A DNA stretch of 64,000 nt from JBFMCT01 sp046565765 (GCA_046565765.1 JBKHXX010000011.1:1-64000), one strand, 5' to 3'; numbered from the stretch's first letter, positions 1-10,686 are shown. The notes: generated by a model not told the origin, from the sequence alone. Numbers and translations are program-made.

Positions 1-1280
1 GTCGCCGAGCATCGGGACGCGCAGGCGGAGCTGGACACGGCGCTCGAGAGGATCCGCCGCCTTCCCGGCTTCGAGAGGTTGCTCATGGCGCCGTCGTTCT
101 CGGATGTCGGAGAGGCTGCCCTTGCCGGCTGTCCCCTGGCCTACCTTCTCGTGACGGACTGGGGCTCGCTGGCTCTCGTCGTCAGCCGGGATGGCCAGCG
201 CGGCGAACCGGTGGTGACGGCCGTCGAAGAGCCGGGCCTGACGACGGCCGAGCTCGGGGCCACGCTCGTGAAATGGGACGGCGAGACGGTCCTCGGCGGC
301 TACCTGCCAGCGGCGCTGGTCGACTACTCGAAGATGGACGAGGCGCTCGCCCGACTGCTCCCGTTGCTAGGCCGCCTTCTCGGCCCCCTCGTCCGATCGG
401 TCAAGGAGGCCGGCAACTCCTCGGTGGTCCTCATCCCTGGTGGTGTCCTGGCCCTGCTCCCGATCCACGCGGCGGTGGACGCCGGATCGTCCGGGGAGCC
501 GTCCGTTCTTGACGCCATCGAAGTGCGGTACGCCCCGTCCGCCCTGGCCCTCACCGCCGCCCGAGCCGCACTCAACGCCTCGACGAGAACGTGCGCGTGC
601 TGGCAGGAATCGCTGACCCCACGGGCGACCTGCGGTACGCCAAGGCCGAGCTCGACATCATCGGCGAGACGTTCCCGCATGCCCGCCTGCGCTTCGGAGC
701 CGACGCCACGACGGCGCAGCTACTCACGGACGTGGCCGGCGCCGGCTACGTCCACCTTGCGTGTCATGGCGAGTATGACGTCGGAGACCCCCTGGCGTCG
801 AAGGTGGTCCTCCACGACGGCGCATTGACGCTACGAGACCTCATCGGGCTGACGGCGTTCGCGTCCGTCCGGCTGGTGACTGCGTCGGCGTGCCAGACCG
901 GGATCACGGATGTCGTCCGGCTCCCCGACGAGGCGGTCGGATTACCAGCAGGGTTCCTCCAGAGCGGGGCCGCAGGTGTCGTAGCCACCCTGTGGTCCGT
1001 GCAGGACGCCTCAACCGCCCTCCTGATGAGCCGGTTCTACGAGCTCCTCAGCGGGCGTGATGCAGACGGCACGCCGGCCCAACCCCCGCCGGCGGCGCTC
1101 CGGCAAGCCCAGCTCTGGCTTCGAGACCTGTCCGGTGAGGCCTTCGGGCAGTACGCCACGGCCCGGCCGGCGCTCGAGAGCCGCTTCGGGCGCGCCCTCG
1201 ATTTCGCACGCGCCTTCCCGGACATCCGCCCGTTCGCGGGTCCGTATCACTGGGCGCCCTTCGTGTTCGTCGGAGCCTGA
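1..1280 (+). CDS. CHAT-domain (caspase-like) protease, 5' end outside window, with internal frameshift
   Basis: Two overlapping frames together encode the C-terminal part of a CHAT-family cysteine peptidase. The frame open from base 1 gives the segment before the catalytic core and runs out of homology near base 570. The core continues in another frame from about 573 (RLDENVRVLAGIADPTGD onward) to the stop at 1280. The core holds the expected catalytic His in VHLACHGEYD and Cys in TASACQTG, then the typical GAAGVVATLWSVQD segment. Joining the halves needs a shift equivalent to one missing base at about 560-580, so this is a pseudogene, a sequencing error or, least likely, programmed frameshifting. 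No slippery heptamer is evident. CHAT proteases are known effectors in bacterial conflict and signalling cassettes. The next gene begins 8 bases after the stop, suggesting an operon with the two genes that follow. Confidence 0.8.
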
Positions 1281-1287
1281 GGAGCAA

Positions 1288-1842
1288 ATGGGCGACATCG
1301 TCGGCGACCGGGCCTCCAGCGACTTTCGGGTGGTGCGCTCTCCAATCACGGTGCGCAGTGCGCTGGCCGACAGCGGGGGCGCCTCCTGGCTGGTCATCGT
1401 CGACCCCGACGGCCAGCCCGTGAAGGTGGCCAGCCGTGAGGTCCTCGAGCGGACCGCACCGGATGCCTCGCTCGAGACGGTCATGCGTCGGGGGGCGCCG
1501 CTCGTCGTCGTCGACTCGAACACGCCGGTACCTGTCGCCGTCGCGTCGCCCGCCTTCGGCGAAGTGCATCCTGATACCGCCGTACTCGTGGTGAGAGGCG
1601 ACGAGGTGGAGGGCATATGGGCGGGCGCAGACCTTGCCGGGGCCTTCCTGTCCCACGGCGTGCGCGGGCTCTCCGACTTCGACCTTCCCGGCCGCATCGC
1701 CATCCCGAAGATCGTCGTGCAGTGCGGTTACTCGGAGGGATCGACCACGTGCCTCGACCGGCGATCGTTCGCCGAGAGGCCCGACGTCATGCCGGAGTGC
1801 GACAACCCCAAGCATCTCAGTGCCCACGCCGTGGTCTGGTGA
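1288..1842 (+). CDS. CBS-like small protein with Cys-rich tail
   Basis: The product is 184 aa. ATG 1288 has a good GGAG site five bases upstream; the open frame extends further upstream but lies inside the CHAT gene. The N-terminal two thirds reads like two CBS-type half repeats (VRSALADSGGASWLVIVDPD and the later VMRRGAPLVVVDSN, with a third strand-rich segment VLVVRGDEVEGIWAG). The last 40 residues carry CGYSEGSTTC and PEC, resembling a small metal-binding knuckle, and end in HAVVW. No catalytic motif is seen. It sits between a CHAT protease and a membrane protein with short gaps, so a sensor or adaptor role in that cassette is possible, but this is inference. The CBS resemblance is by eye only. 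Confidence 0.6.
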   Translation: MGDIVGDRASSDFRVVRSPITVRSALADSGGASWLVIVDPDGQPVKVASREVLERTAPDASLETVMRRGAPLVVVDSNTPVPVAVASPAFGEVHPDTAVLVVRGDEVEGIWAGADLAGAFLSHGVRGLSDFDLPGRIAIPKIVVQCGYSEGSTTCLDRRSFAERPDVMPECDNPKHLSAHAVVW

Positions 1843-1850
1843 GGTGAGGA

Positions 1851-2789
1851 ATGCTGGGCACTGCGTTCGACAAGGTCGTCGGGTACCTCGACAAGCGCTT
1901 GGTGCTGACCGTGCTCTTGCCGCTCCTCGCCTTCTCGGTCGCGGGCGGGAGCGTGGTGCTCATCCACGTCGGCTGGGCCGAGGCCCTGGCGTGGTGGGAG
2001 GCAGTAACAAGCGAGCAACGCCTCGTGCTCGCCGTCGTCGGCGCGGCGGGTTTCATCTTCGTCGGCTTGCTGCTGTCGTCGCAGATCGGGCTCCTCACCC
2101 GGTGGTACGAAGGCTATTGGGGGGAGGGGGCGATCGGCGGCTGGCTCGCAGGCGTCGGGCGAAGGATGCAGCGTCGACGCCATGAGCGGCTGGACCCCGG
2201 CTCGGACCGGGATTTCGAGGTGCGGTACCGGCTCTTCCCCCGTGACGCGGCCGACCTGCTGCCCACCCGCCTGGGGAATGTCTTCAAAGGGGCGGAGACC
2301 TATCCCAGCGACGTAGGGCGCTATGGGATGGACGCCGTCTTCTTCTGGCCCCGCTTGCATGCGGTGATGCCCCAACACTTCCGCGACACCCTGGCCGAGG
2401 CGAGGTCCTCTCTGGACCTCTTGATCGTCACGTCCTTCCTCGCTCTCGCCTTCGCCGCCCTGTCGGCGGCGTATCTGGCCACCGTGGACGAGGTGCGGTG
2501 GTGGCTGTGGTCACTGGCCATCGGCGCGGGCGTGGTGACCAGCCGCGTCGCCTACCTGGGCGCCCTCCGAACCGCCGTGGTGTTCGGAGAGCTCGTACGG
2601 TGCGCGTTCGATCTCTACCGTGACGAGCTCCGCAAGCACCTGGGCTTCGCCGCACCAGCGTCGCTCGAGGATGAGCGGGCACTGTGGCATGCCGTCGGCC
2701 AACAGCTCTACCGCCGAATGGCGAGTGATCAGAGTCGGCTCGTCTACCCGGCCTCGCCGAGGTCTGTTGACGCCCGAGAACCCGACTGA
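1851..2789 (+). CDS. Four-helix membrane protein of the CHAT cassette
   Basis: The product is 312 aa. ATG 1851 follows a GAGG site and starts 8 bases after the preceding stop. Hydrophobic segments lie at about residues 18-40, 58-78, 180-201 and 208-228, separated by a roughly 100-residue cytoplasmic or external loop. The loop contains TRLGNVFKGAETYPSD, then RYGMDAVFFWPRL. This RLGN...RYGxDAVxxWPRL pattern is what I recall from uncharacterised actinobacterial membrane proteins; no function is known to me. The tail after residue 240 is charged and likely cytoplasmic. Next to a CHAT protease, it could be the membrane-acting effector or the anchor of the cassette. That is inference from neighbourhood only. 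Confidence 0.65.
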   Translation: MLGTAFDKVVGYLDKRLVLTVLLPLLAFSVAGGSVVLIHVGWAEALAWWEAVTSEQRLVLAVVGAAGFIFVGLLLSSQIGLLTRWYEGYWGEGAIGGWLAGVGRRMQRRRHERLDPGSDRDFEVRYRLFPRDAADLLPTRLGNVFKGAETYPSDVGRYGMDAVFFWPRLHAVMPQHFRDTLAEARSSLDLLIVTSFLALAFAALSAAYLATVDEVRWWLWSLAIGAGVVTSRVAYLGALRTAVVFGELVRCAFDLYRDELRKHLGFAAPASLEDERALWHAVGQQLYRRMASDQSRLVYPASPRSVDAREPD

Positions 2790-2832
2790 CGCACTGTCGG
2801 CGCTAGACCGTGGAGTGCCGCCCCTGCTCGCG

Positions 2833-3900
2833 TCAGTTGTAGCAGTCCACCCCGGTGACGGGGTCCCAGGTCACGTGCTGGTTGCCCTGCCACACGTTGC
2901 CGTCGCAGAAGCGGTTGCCGTCGGAGAGGTCGTAGCCGCTGTCGAACTCACCGGGGTCGACGCCGTTGTCGGTGGCGATGTTGCCCTGGATCCGGTTCTG
3001 GAGGTTGGGCGGGGGGAACACGGGCGTGGGGTCGATGCGGATGCCGTGGCGGGCGTTGAACCGGACGGTGTTGCCCAGGACCCCCGTGCGGGCGGCGCCC
3101 GCGAAGATGTGGACGCCGTCGCCCCGGCGCACGTTGCCCAGGTAGCCGTTGTTGTTGATGGTGTTGCCCATGATCTGGTTGTCGGTGGCGTTCGGGAACA
3201 CCGCGATGCCGTCGAGGCCGTTGTTGAGGATCTGGTTGCCCCGGACCACGTTGCGGTCGGGGGTGACGGTGCGGCTCGTCGACTCCAGCCGGATGCCGTC
3301 GTCCTCCATAGTGCCCTCGGAGCCCCCGTGGGAGCGGCTGTTGATGATGGTGTTGTTGATGATGCGGTTGTTCTCGATCAGGTTGCCGTCGGAGTTGCCG
3401 AGCAGGCCGATGCCGTCGTAGGGGCCGTTGTGGTCGGCGACGCTGTTCAGGATCCGGTTGTTGCTGGAGTTCAGCACGAAGATCCCGTCGCCGAAGTCGG
3501 TGAAGGCGTTGCCGATGTTGTCCTTGGCGGTGATGCCGTCGATGATGTTCGACGAGCCGCCGATGATGGCGATGCCGGCGTCGAAGTGCTGCACGGTGCC
3601 GTTGCGGATGGTGACGCCGGTGCGCCCCTGGACCAGGATGCCGGGGCCCTCGTCGCCCGCATCGGGGCTGGCGAACACCCGGTGGCCGCCGAGGTCGAGC
3701 GTGACGCCGCTGGCCCCGACGACGATGCCGGTGCTGGTGCACGGCCCCACGTCGGACGTGAGCGTGGTGCTCTGGGTGACCACCATGCCGCAGAGGGCCG
3801 GGTTGGCGCCGGCCACGCCCGCCCCCGCCACGACGGGCAGCACGCCCAGGATCGAAACGACCGCAACCACGGCCCTCGGCCGCAGAGATCCAGCCCGCAT
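2833..3900 (-). CDS. Secreted right-handed parallel beta-helix protein
   Basis: The product is 355 aa. I chose ATG 3900 over an upstream in-frame GTG at 3945 because it gives a clean signal peptide (MRAGSLRPRAVVAVVSILG..., cleavage near AGA-NP) and follows a purine-rich GAGGCGGGGCGG stretch. The mature protein is built of 20-25-residue PbH1 coils rich in Asn and Ile (for example NRIINNTIINSRSHG, NQIMGNTINNNGYLG), as in NosD/pectate-lyase-fold proteins. Cys pairs near the start and end (ALCG, FCDGN, DCYN) may clamp the solenoid. No catalytic triad of a known lyase was recognised, so it may bind or cut a surface polysaccharide or be purely structural. It lies 50 bases downstream of the tandem-AAA FtsH gene on the same strand and is probably the last gene of that run. 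Confidence 0.8.
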   Translation of the reverse strand: MRAGSLRPRAVVAVVSILGVLPVVAGAGVAGANPALCGMVVTQSTTLTSDVGPCTSTGIVVGASGVTLDLGGHRVFASPDAGDEGPGILVQGRTGVTIRNGTVQHFDAGIAIIGGSSNIIDGITAKDNIGNAFTDFGDGIFVLNSSNNRILNSVADHNGPYDGIGLLGNSDGNLIENNRIINNTIINSRSHGGSEGTMEDDGIRLESTSRTVTPDRNVVRGNQILNNGLDGIAVFPNATDNQIMGNTINNNGYLGNVRRGDGVHIFAGAARTGVLGNTVRFNARHGIRIDPTPVFPPPNLQNRIQGNIATDNGVDPGEFDSGYDLSDGNRFCDGNVWQGNQHVTWDPVTGVDCYN

Positions 3901-3950
3901 TGCCCGCCCCGCCTCTCTATCGCCTGTTCCGCCGTATGTCGACATGGATC

Positions 3951-6563
3951 TTATCCCATCTCGTCCCGCGGGACAGGTCTCCCGTCGGACGCGGCGACCG
4001 CCCGCCGCCCCGCCAGCGGCACGGCCCCGGCGAGGGCCACGACGTCGGCCGCAGCCAGCGTCTCCCGCTCGCCCAGGGCCTCGGCCACCCGCTCCAGGGC
4101 GGCCCGGGACGAAGCCAGGATCGAGCGGGCCCGCTCCTCGGCCTCCGCCGCCAGGGCCCGGGCCTCGGCGTCGACCAGCCGCCGGGTGTGCTCGGACGGG
4201 GCCCAGGCGGGGTCGCCCGAGCCGGCGGCCGGGAAGCCCAGCGGGCCCACCGCGTCGCTCATGCCCAGGTCGCGCACCATGGCCCGGGCCAGCTCGCCGA
4301 CCCGGCGCAGGTCGCCGCTCGCCCCCGAGGCGGGCTCCCCCAGCACCACCTGCTCGGCCGCCCGCCCCCCGAGCCCGATGGCCAGGTCGTCGAGGAGCCG
4401 GGACCGGGGGAGCAGGTGGCGGTCGCTGTCCCCCGAGTCGGCCAGCCGGCAGTGGCCGAGGGTGCCGCCCTGGGGGACGATCGTGAGCTTGTGCAGGGCC
4501 GCCGGGCCCCGCAGCGCCAGCGCCACCAGGGCGTGGCCCGCCTCGTGGACGGCCACCATCCGCCGCTCCTCGGCGCTGAGTACCGTGCCCCGCGACGCCA
4601 CCCCCAGCAGCGTTCGGTCGATGGCGTCCTCCACGGCGGTGCGGTCGGCCGCCTCCTGACCGCGCCGGGCGGCGAGGAGGGCCGCCTCGTTCAGCACGTT
4701 GGCCAGGTCAGCCCCGGAGAAGCCCTGCGTCTGCGCGGCCACTCCGTCGAGGTCGACGTCGGCGCCCAGCACCTTGTCGCGGGCGTGGAGGGCGAGGATG
4801 GCCCGCCGCCCGGCCCGGTCGGGGAACGTCACTCCCACCTGGCGGTCGAAGCGGCCGGGGCGGGTGAGGGCCGGGTCGAGCAGGTCGGGGCGGTTGGTGG
4901 CGGCCATGACGACCACGCCGCTGTCGGGCTCGAACCCGTCGAGCTCCACCAGGAGCTGGTTGAGGGTCTGGTCCCGCTCGGGGTTGAGCTCGAGGGAACC
5001 GGCGCTGCGGCGGCCGCCGATGGCGTCGATCTCGTCCACGAACACGATGGCGGGGGCCATCGACCGGGCCTCGGCGAACAGGTCACGCACGCGGGCCGCG
5101 CCCGCCCCGGCCAGCATCGAGACGAACTCGCTGCCCGACACCGAGAAGAAGGCGGCGTTGGCCTCCCCCGCCACCGCCCTGGCCATCAGCGTCTTGCCAC
5201 ACCCCGGCGGCCCGGACAGGAGCACCCCCCGGGGCGTGCGGGCCCCGATGCGGCGGAACCGCTCGGGGTCGGCCAGGCAGTCACGCACCTCGGCCAGCTC
5301 GGCCAGGGCGTCGTCCACCCCCGCCACGTCGGCGAACGTCACCTTGCCGTCGTCTCCGCCCCCGGAGAACCTCCGCCCCACGCTCCGCTCCCGCAGGGAC
5401 AGCCGCCGCTGGCGGGCCGGGGCCTCGAGCACCCGTTGCAGCGCGGCGTCCAGGTCGGCGGCGGCGACGGCGGTGCGCCCCGAGCGGGCGGCGGCGAAGG
5501 CGGCCTCGTTGGCCAGCCCGGCCAGGTCGGCCCCCGTGAGGCCGACGGCCCGCCGGGCCACGTCGGCCAGGTCGGCGTCAGGCGCCAAGGGTCGGTGGCG
5601 GGCGTGGAGGCGGAGGATGGCGAGGCGGGCCTCCTCCCCCGGGCGCTCCAGACCGATGGTGCGGTCGAAGCGGCCGGGCCGAAGCAGCGCGGGATCGAGC
5701 ACGTCGGGGCGGTTGGAGGCGGCCAGCACCACGATGCCTTCCCGGGAGGAGAACCCGTCCAGCTCGGCCAGGAGCTGGTTCAGGGCCTGGTCCTGCTCGG
5801 ACGAGGTGGCCAGCCCGCCCCGCTCCGCCCGGCTCGTGCCGATGGCGTCGAGCTCGTCGACGAACACGATGGCCGGCGCGTGGGCGCGGGCCTCCCGGAA
5901 CAGGTCGCGCACCCTGGCCGCGCCGACCCCCTGGTACAGCTCGACGAAGTCGGACCCCGAGATCGAGAAGAAGCTGGCCCGGGCCTCGCCCGCCAAGGCC
6001 CGGGCCAGCAGGGTCTTGCCGCACCCGGGCGGCCCGTAGAGCAGCACGCCCTTGGGGGCGGTGGCCCCCAGGGCGGCGAACCGCTCGGGCTCGGCCAGGG
6101 CGGCGGTGAGCTCGCGCAGCTCGGCCACCGCCGCGTCCTGGCCGGCCACGTCGGCGAAGGTCACGTCGACGGAGTCCTCACGGTGCCGCCGGGCGCCGCT
6201 GCGCACGTTGAACAGGCCCGTGCCCCGCCGGTAGGACAGGGTCAGATAGAGGAACAGGATGGCGACGATGAGGGCGGGCAGCAGCATGCTGGCCAACGAC
6301 ACCGCCCGCTTGCCGTTCTGCTGGTCGATGGTGACCGGCACCCCGGCTCCGACGATGGCGTCGACGATCCCCTGGCGGCTGTCCTTCAGGAACGGGGTGT
6401 TGTAGCGCCGCTCGGCCCCGTCGGTGCGCACGTAGGTGCCGACCGCGTAGGAGTCGACGTCGAGGATGCGGGCGTCGGCGATGCGGCCGTTGACGAGCAG
6501 GTTGGTGAACGTCGAGTAGGTGAGCCGGTCGCCCTCGACGTGGGGCTGGCTGTAGGCCAACAC
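3951..6563 (-). CDS. FtsH-type membrane protease with two tandem AAA modules
   Basis: The product is 870 aa from GTG 6563. It is a membrane-bound ATP-dependent zinc protease of the FtsH/M41 type with a duplicated ATPase. Order: periplasmic FtsH-ext-like region (1-85), TM helix (about 92-110), AAA-1 with Walker A GPPGCGKT (177-184), Walker B IVFVDE (232-237) and arginine finger RPGRFDR (295-301), AAA-2 with GPPGCGKT (451-458), IVFVDE (506-511) and RPGRFDR (568-574), then M41 peptidase with HEAGH (673-677) and third zinc ligand Asp 751 in SGASGDL. Ordinary FtsH proteins of 600-700 aa have one AAA. The frame stays open upstream of 6563 and encodes basic residues plus TGLAVAALLGGYAGVLAY, clearly the missing first TM helix, but I find no ATG/GTG/TTG there, so the start is unresolved. 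Pore loops are ELYQG (AAA-1) and SMLAG (AAA-2). Confidence 0.88.
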   Translation of the reverse strand: MLAYSQPHVEGDRLTYSTFTNLLVNGRIADARILDVDSYAVGTYVRTDGAERRYNTPFLKDSRQGIVDAIVGAGVPVTIDQQNGKRAVSLASMLLPALIVAILFLYLTLSYRRGTGLFNVRSGARRHREDSVDVTFADVAGQDAAVAELRELTAALAEPERFAALGATAPKGVLLYGPPGCGKTLLARALAGEARASFFSISGSDFVELYQGVGAARVRDLFREARAHAPAIVFVDELDAIGTSRAERGGLATSSEQDQALNQLLAELDGFSSREGIVVLAASNRPDVLDPALLRPGRFDRTIGLERPGEEARLAILRLHARHRPLAPDADLADVARRAVGLTGADLAGLANEAAFAAARSGRTAVAAADLDAALQRVLEAPARQRRLSLRERSVGRRFSGGGDDGKVTFADVAGVDDALAELAEVRDCLADPERFRRIGARTPRGVLLSGPPGCGKTLMARAVAGEANAAFFSVSGSEFVSMLAGAGAARVRDLFAEARSMAPAIVFVDEIDAIGGRRSAGSLELNPERDQTLNQLLVELDGFEPDSGVVVMAATNRPDLLDPALTRPGRFDRQVGVTFPDRAGRRAILALHARDKVLGADVDLDGVAAQTQGFSGADLANVLNEAALLAARRGQEAADRTAVEDAIDRTLLGVASRGTVLSAEERRMVAVHEAGHALVALALRGPAALHKLTIVPQGGTLGHCRLADSGDSDRHLLPRSRLLDDLAIGLGGRAAEQVVLGEPASGASGDLRRVGELARAMVRDLGMSDAVGPLGFPAAGSGDPAWAPSEHTRRLVDAEARALAAEAEERARSILASSRAALERVAEALGERETLAAADVVALAGAVPLAGRRAVAASDGRPVPRDEMG

Positions 6564-6667
6564 GCCGGCGTAGCCGCCGAGCAGGGCGGCGACGGCCAGG
6601 CCCGTCCACAGCCCGAGCCGCCGGGGGCCGGCGGCGGAAGGGCGGCGCCGCGAGGGAGCGGCGGCTA

Positions 6668-7183
6668 CTACGGCTCCCGGCGAACGCGGACGGGAGCCAC
6701 CGCCGGGCGGCGCAACAGCAGGAGGGCGGCGGCGAAGGGCACCGCGGCCAGCAGGCCGACGGCCAGCACGCCGGCGCCGACGCGGCCGTAGTCGGTGCCG
6801 GAACCGGGCGAACCCAGCGGCGGCTGGGCGGCCGCCGGGCCGGTCACCTCGAAGGCGGCCCGGGCGATGTTGCCGTCACGGTCGGTGGCGAGCAGGACCT
6901 GCACGCCGGTGGCCGCCTCGGGAACGCGGACCGCAACCGTGTAGGCGCCCTGGGCGTCGGGCGTGGCGGTGGCGACGGCGGGCGCGCTGCGGCTGTTCCA
7001 GCGCAGGGCGACGGGCACGCCGGGCTGGGCCTGGCCACCGGTGGCCACCACCTCGGTGCCGGCGGGACCGGCGGCGCCGCTCAGGTTGAGCGTGGCGAAG
7101 TTGGTGCATGCCCATGCCAGGCCGGCGACGCCGAGCACGGCCGCCGCGCCGAGAACGGATGCCAGGGCCACCCGTGGCTTCAT
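6668..7183 (-). CDS. Small secreted, C-terminally anchored Ig/transthyretin-like protein
   Basis: The product is 171 aa. Two in-frame ATGs (7192, 7183) are possible; 7183 is preferred because a GAAGGG site lies 9 bases upstream. An N-terminal signal sequence (KPRVALASVLGAAAVLGVAG) ends in AWACTNF, so the mature chain begins at or just before a cysteine; the -3 to -1 residues are not a classic lipobox. A beta-rich domain follows (PAGTEVVATGGQAQPG, VALRWNS, YTVAVRVPE), resembling carboxypeptidase-regulatory or transthyretin-like folds. Then come a Pro/Gly linker, one TM helix (about 137-160) and an Arg-rich cytoplasmic tail. It sits between the Ycf48-like gene and the tandem-AAA FtsH gene in the same direction. 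It resembles the small gene at 14020-14457 in beginning with an Ala-Cys-Thr mature end. Function unknown. Confidence 0.72.
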   Translation of the reverse strand: MKPRVALASVLGAAAVLGVAGLAWACTNFATLNLSGAAGPAGTEVVATGGQAQPGVPVALRWNSRSAPAVATATPDAQGAYTVAVRVPEAATGVQVLLATDRDGNIARAAFEVTGPAAAQPPLGSPGSGTDYGRVGAGVLAVGLLAAVPFAAALLLLRRPAVAPVRVRREP

Positions 7184-7213
7184 CGGAACCATCCCTTCGC
7201 CTGCTCCTGCCGG

Positions 7214-7237
7214 GCGGGCTTGTTTGTCTGAGCCCGC
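7214..7237. terminator. Hairpin between Ycf48-like and small secreted genes
   Basis: GCGGGCT (7214-7220) pairs perfectly with AGCCCGC (7231-7237) around a ten-base AT-richer loop. It lies in the 96-base gap 7184-7279, downstream of the Ycf48-like gene and upstream of the small secreted gene, both read on the minus strand. There is no long U tract, so it may be a weak terminator, a processing site or a 5' leader structure. The rest of the gap shows nothing convincing. Confidence 0.35.
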
Positions 7238-7279
7238 TACGACAACTGTGGTGAATTCTGCCGTATCGCGGCCGCGCCG

Positions 7280-8647
7280 TCAATGCCTGCGGGGCCGCCG
7301 GACGGCCAGCACGGCCAGGACGACCAGCGCCACCGCCCCCGCGCCCACCCACAGCACGAGCGACACGCCGGAGCCTCCGTCGACGGTCAGCTCCTCCTGC
7401 GGCGCCGCCACGCCGGCGCTGCCCGCCGCCGTGGCGACCTCCCCCGACTCGGTCGGGGCGGGGAAGGTGATGCGGGCGATGAGCGACTGCCCGCACGGGA
7501 AGAGGGGCCCCAAGCCGGGGCGCTCGACCCGCACCTGGCGGGTGCAGCCCACCGCGACGGCCGTGGTGGGGCTGGCGAAGTCGACGCCCCAGAGGATGAG
7601 CCCGTCGAGCAGGCGCGGCGTCCAGGTCTCGCCCCCGTCGGAGGTGACGGCCAGCGACGCCCGCGAGGTGCCGTTGAAGTCGGTGCTGCCCACGGCCAGG
7701 CCCCGCCGGCCGTCGGCCATCGTGATGTCCTGGAACGTCTCGGTGGTGTCGCGGCGCTGGACCACCCAGCTCTGGCCGGCGTCGGCGGTGGCGAGGATGC
7801 GGCCCGCGTTGCCGGCGATCCACCCCCGCTGGGCGTCGACGAAGTCCACCCCGGAGAAGTTGGCGTTGGCGACGCTGGTGCGAGGCGGGGGCTGGCGGAT
7901 CTCCCACGTGGCGCCCCCGTCGGCGGTGGCCACGGTGATGAACGGCGTCAGCCCCGTGGTGGCGAGCCCCGTCGCCTGGCCGTGCTGGCGGTCGGCGAAG
8001 GCCAGGTCGGTCAGCGCCCCGTAGCGGCGGTCGCCCCGCCACTGCCATGTGGCCCCCGCGTCGGCGGTGGTGAGGATCGTGCCACCCGGGCCCGCCACCG
8101 CCCCCGAGCGGGCGTCGGGGAAGCTCACCGACAGCAGGTCCTCCCAGTGCGGGGCCCGGGCATCGGTGCCGCCCGGCCCCGGGCCCAGCCCGGAGATGCT
8201 GTCCAGCGGGGGCAGCTCCTGGCGCGCCCACGTGGCCCCCCCGTCGGTGGTGTGCACCACGATCCCGTCGCTGCCGACGGCCCAGCCGTTGGCGGCGTCC
8301 ACGAAGTCGACGTCGAACAGGACGTTGGTGCACGTCGACTCGATGGCCTGGCCCTCGATGCCCCGGTCGCAGCCGGCGGCCGGCGCCATCGGGGGAACGC
8401 CGCTGGCCTGCTCGCGCCAGGTGGCGCCCCCGTCGGTGGTGGCCAGGATGATCCCCTGGTCGCCCACCGCCCAGCCGTGGGTGGGCGTCGGGAAGTCGAC
8501 GCCCAGGAGCGTGCGCTCGCTGGTGACGGGCACGACCTCGATGGTCACCGACGCCGCCTCGGGGGCCTGGGCCCGGGCGCCCGACGTGACCGCCGGGGCC
8601 GCCGCGGCCCCCAGAGCCGCCAGCGCCGCGATGGTCCGCCGTGGCAT
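7280..8647 (-). CDS. Ycf48-like seven-bladed propeller, secreted and tail-anchored
   Basis: The product is 455 aa. ATG 8647 is followed by a signal peptide (RRTIAALAALGAAAAPAVTS, cleavage near ARA). The body consists of repeated blades with GWAVGDQGIILATTDGGATW-type units (also GWAVGSDGIVVHTTDGG, GWIAGNAGRILATADAG). This is the photosynthesis-assembly factor Ycf48/BNR pattern. A Cys-containing insert (AAGCDRGIEG...ESTCTN) follows the first blade. A C-terminal TM helix (about residues 425-447) and the tail RRPRRH anchor it. In cyanobacteria Ycf48 assists photosystem II assembly, and FtsH repairs the same complex. There is no photosystem here, so a more general role in folding or checking exported proteins is an inference from its place directly downstream of an ftsH gene (5 bases). 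I am sure of the fold but not of the role. Confidence 0.85.
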   Translation of the reverse strand: MPRRTIAALAALGAAAAPAVTSGARAQAPEAASVTIEVVPVTSERTLLGVDFPTPTHGWAVGDQGIILATTDGGATWREQASGVPPMAPAAGCDRGIEGQAIESTCTNVLFDVDFVDAANGWAVGSDGIVVHTTDGGATWARQELPPLDSISGLGPGPGGTDARAPHWEDLLSVSFPDARSGAVAGPGGTILTTADAGATWQWRGDRRYGALTDLAFADRQHGQATGLATTGLTPFITVATADGGATWEIRQPPPRTSVANANFSGVDFVDAQRGWIAGNAGRILATADAGQSWVVQRRDTTETFQDITMADGRRGLAVGSTDFNGTSRASLAVTSDGGETWTPRLLDGLILWGVDFASPTTAVAVGCTRQVRVERPGLGPLFPCGQSLIARITFPAPTESGEVATAAGSAGVAAPQEELTVDGGSGVSLVLWVGAGAVALVVLAVLAVRRPRRH

Positions 8648-8652
8648 CACCG

Positions 8653-10682
<2,030 letters not shown>

Positions 10683-10686
<4 letters not shown>

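Noticed and set aside
2620..4659. A 679-codon plus-strand frame with Val/Asp/Ala repeats
   Set aside because: The apparent repeats are the complement of the Asn/Gly-rich coils of the beta-helix protein and the end of the FtsH gene.
3900..6791. A 963-codon open frame on the plus strand
   Set aside because: Antisense to the tandem-AAA FtsH gene, with a low-complexity Gly/Arg/Pro/Val composition typical of GC-rich shadows.
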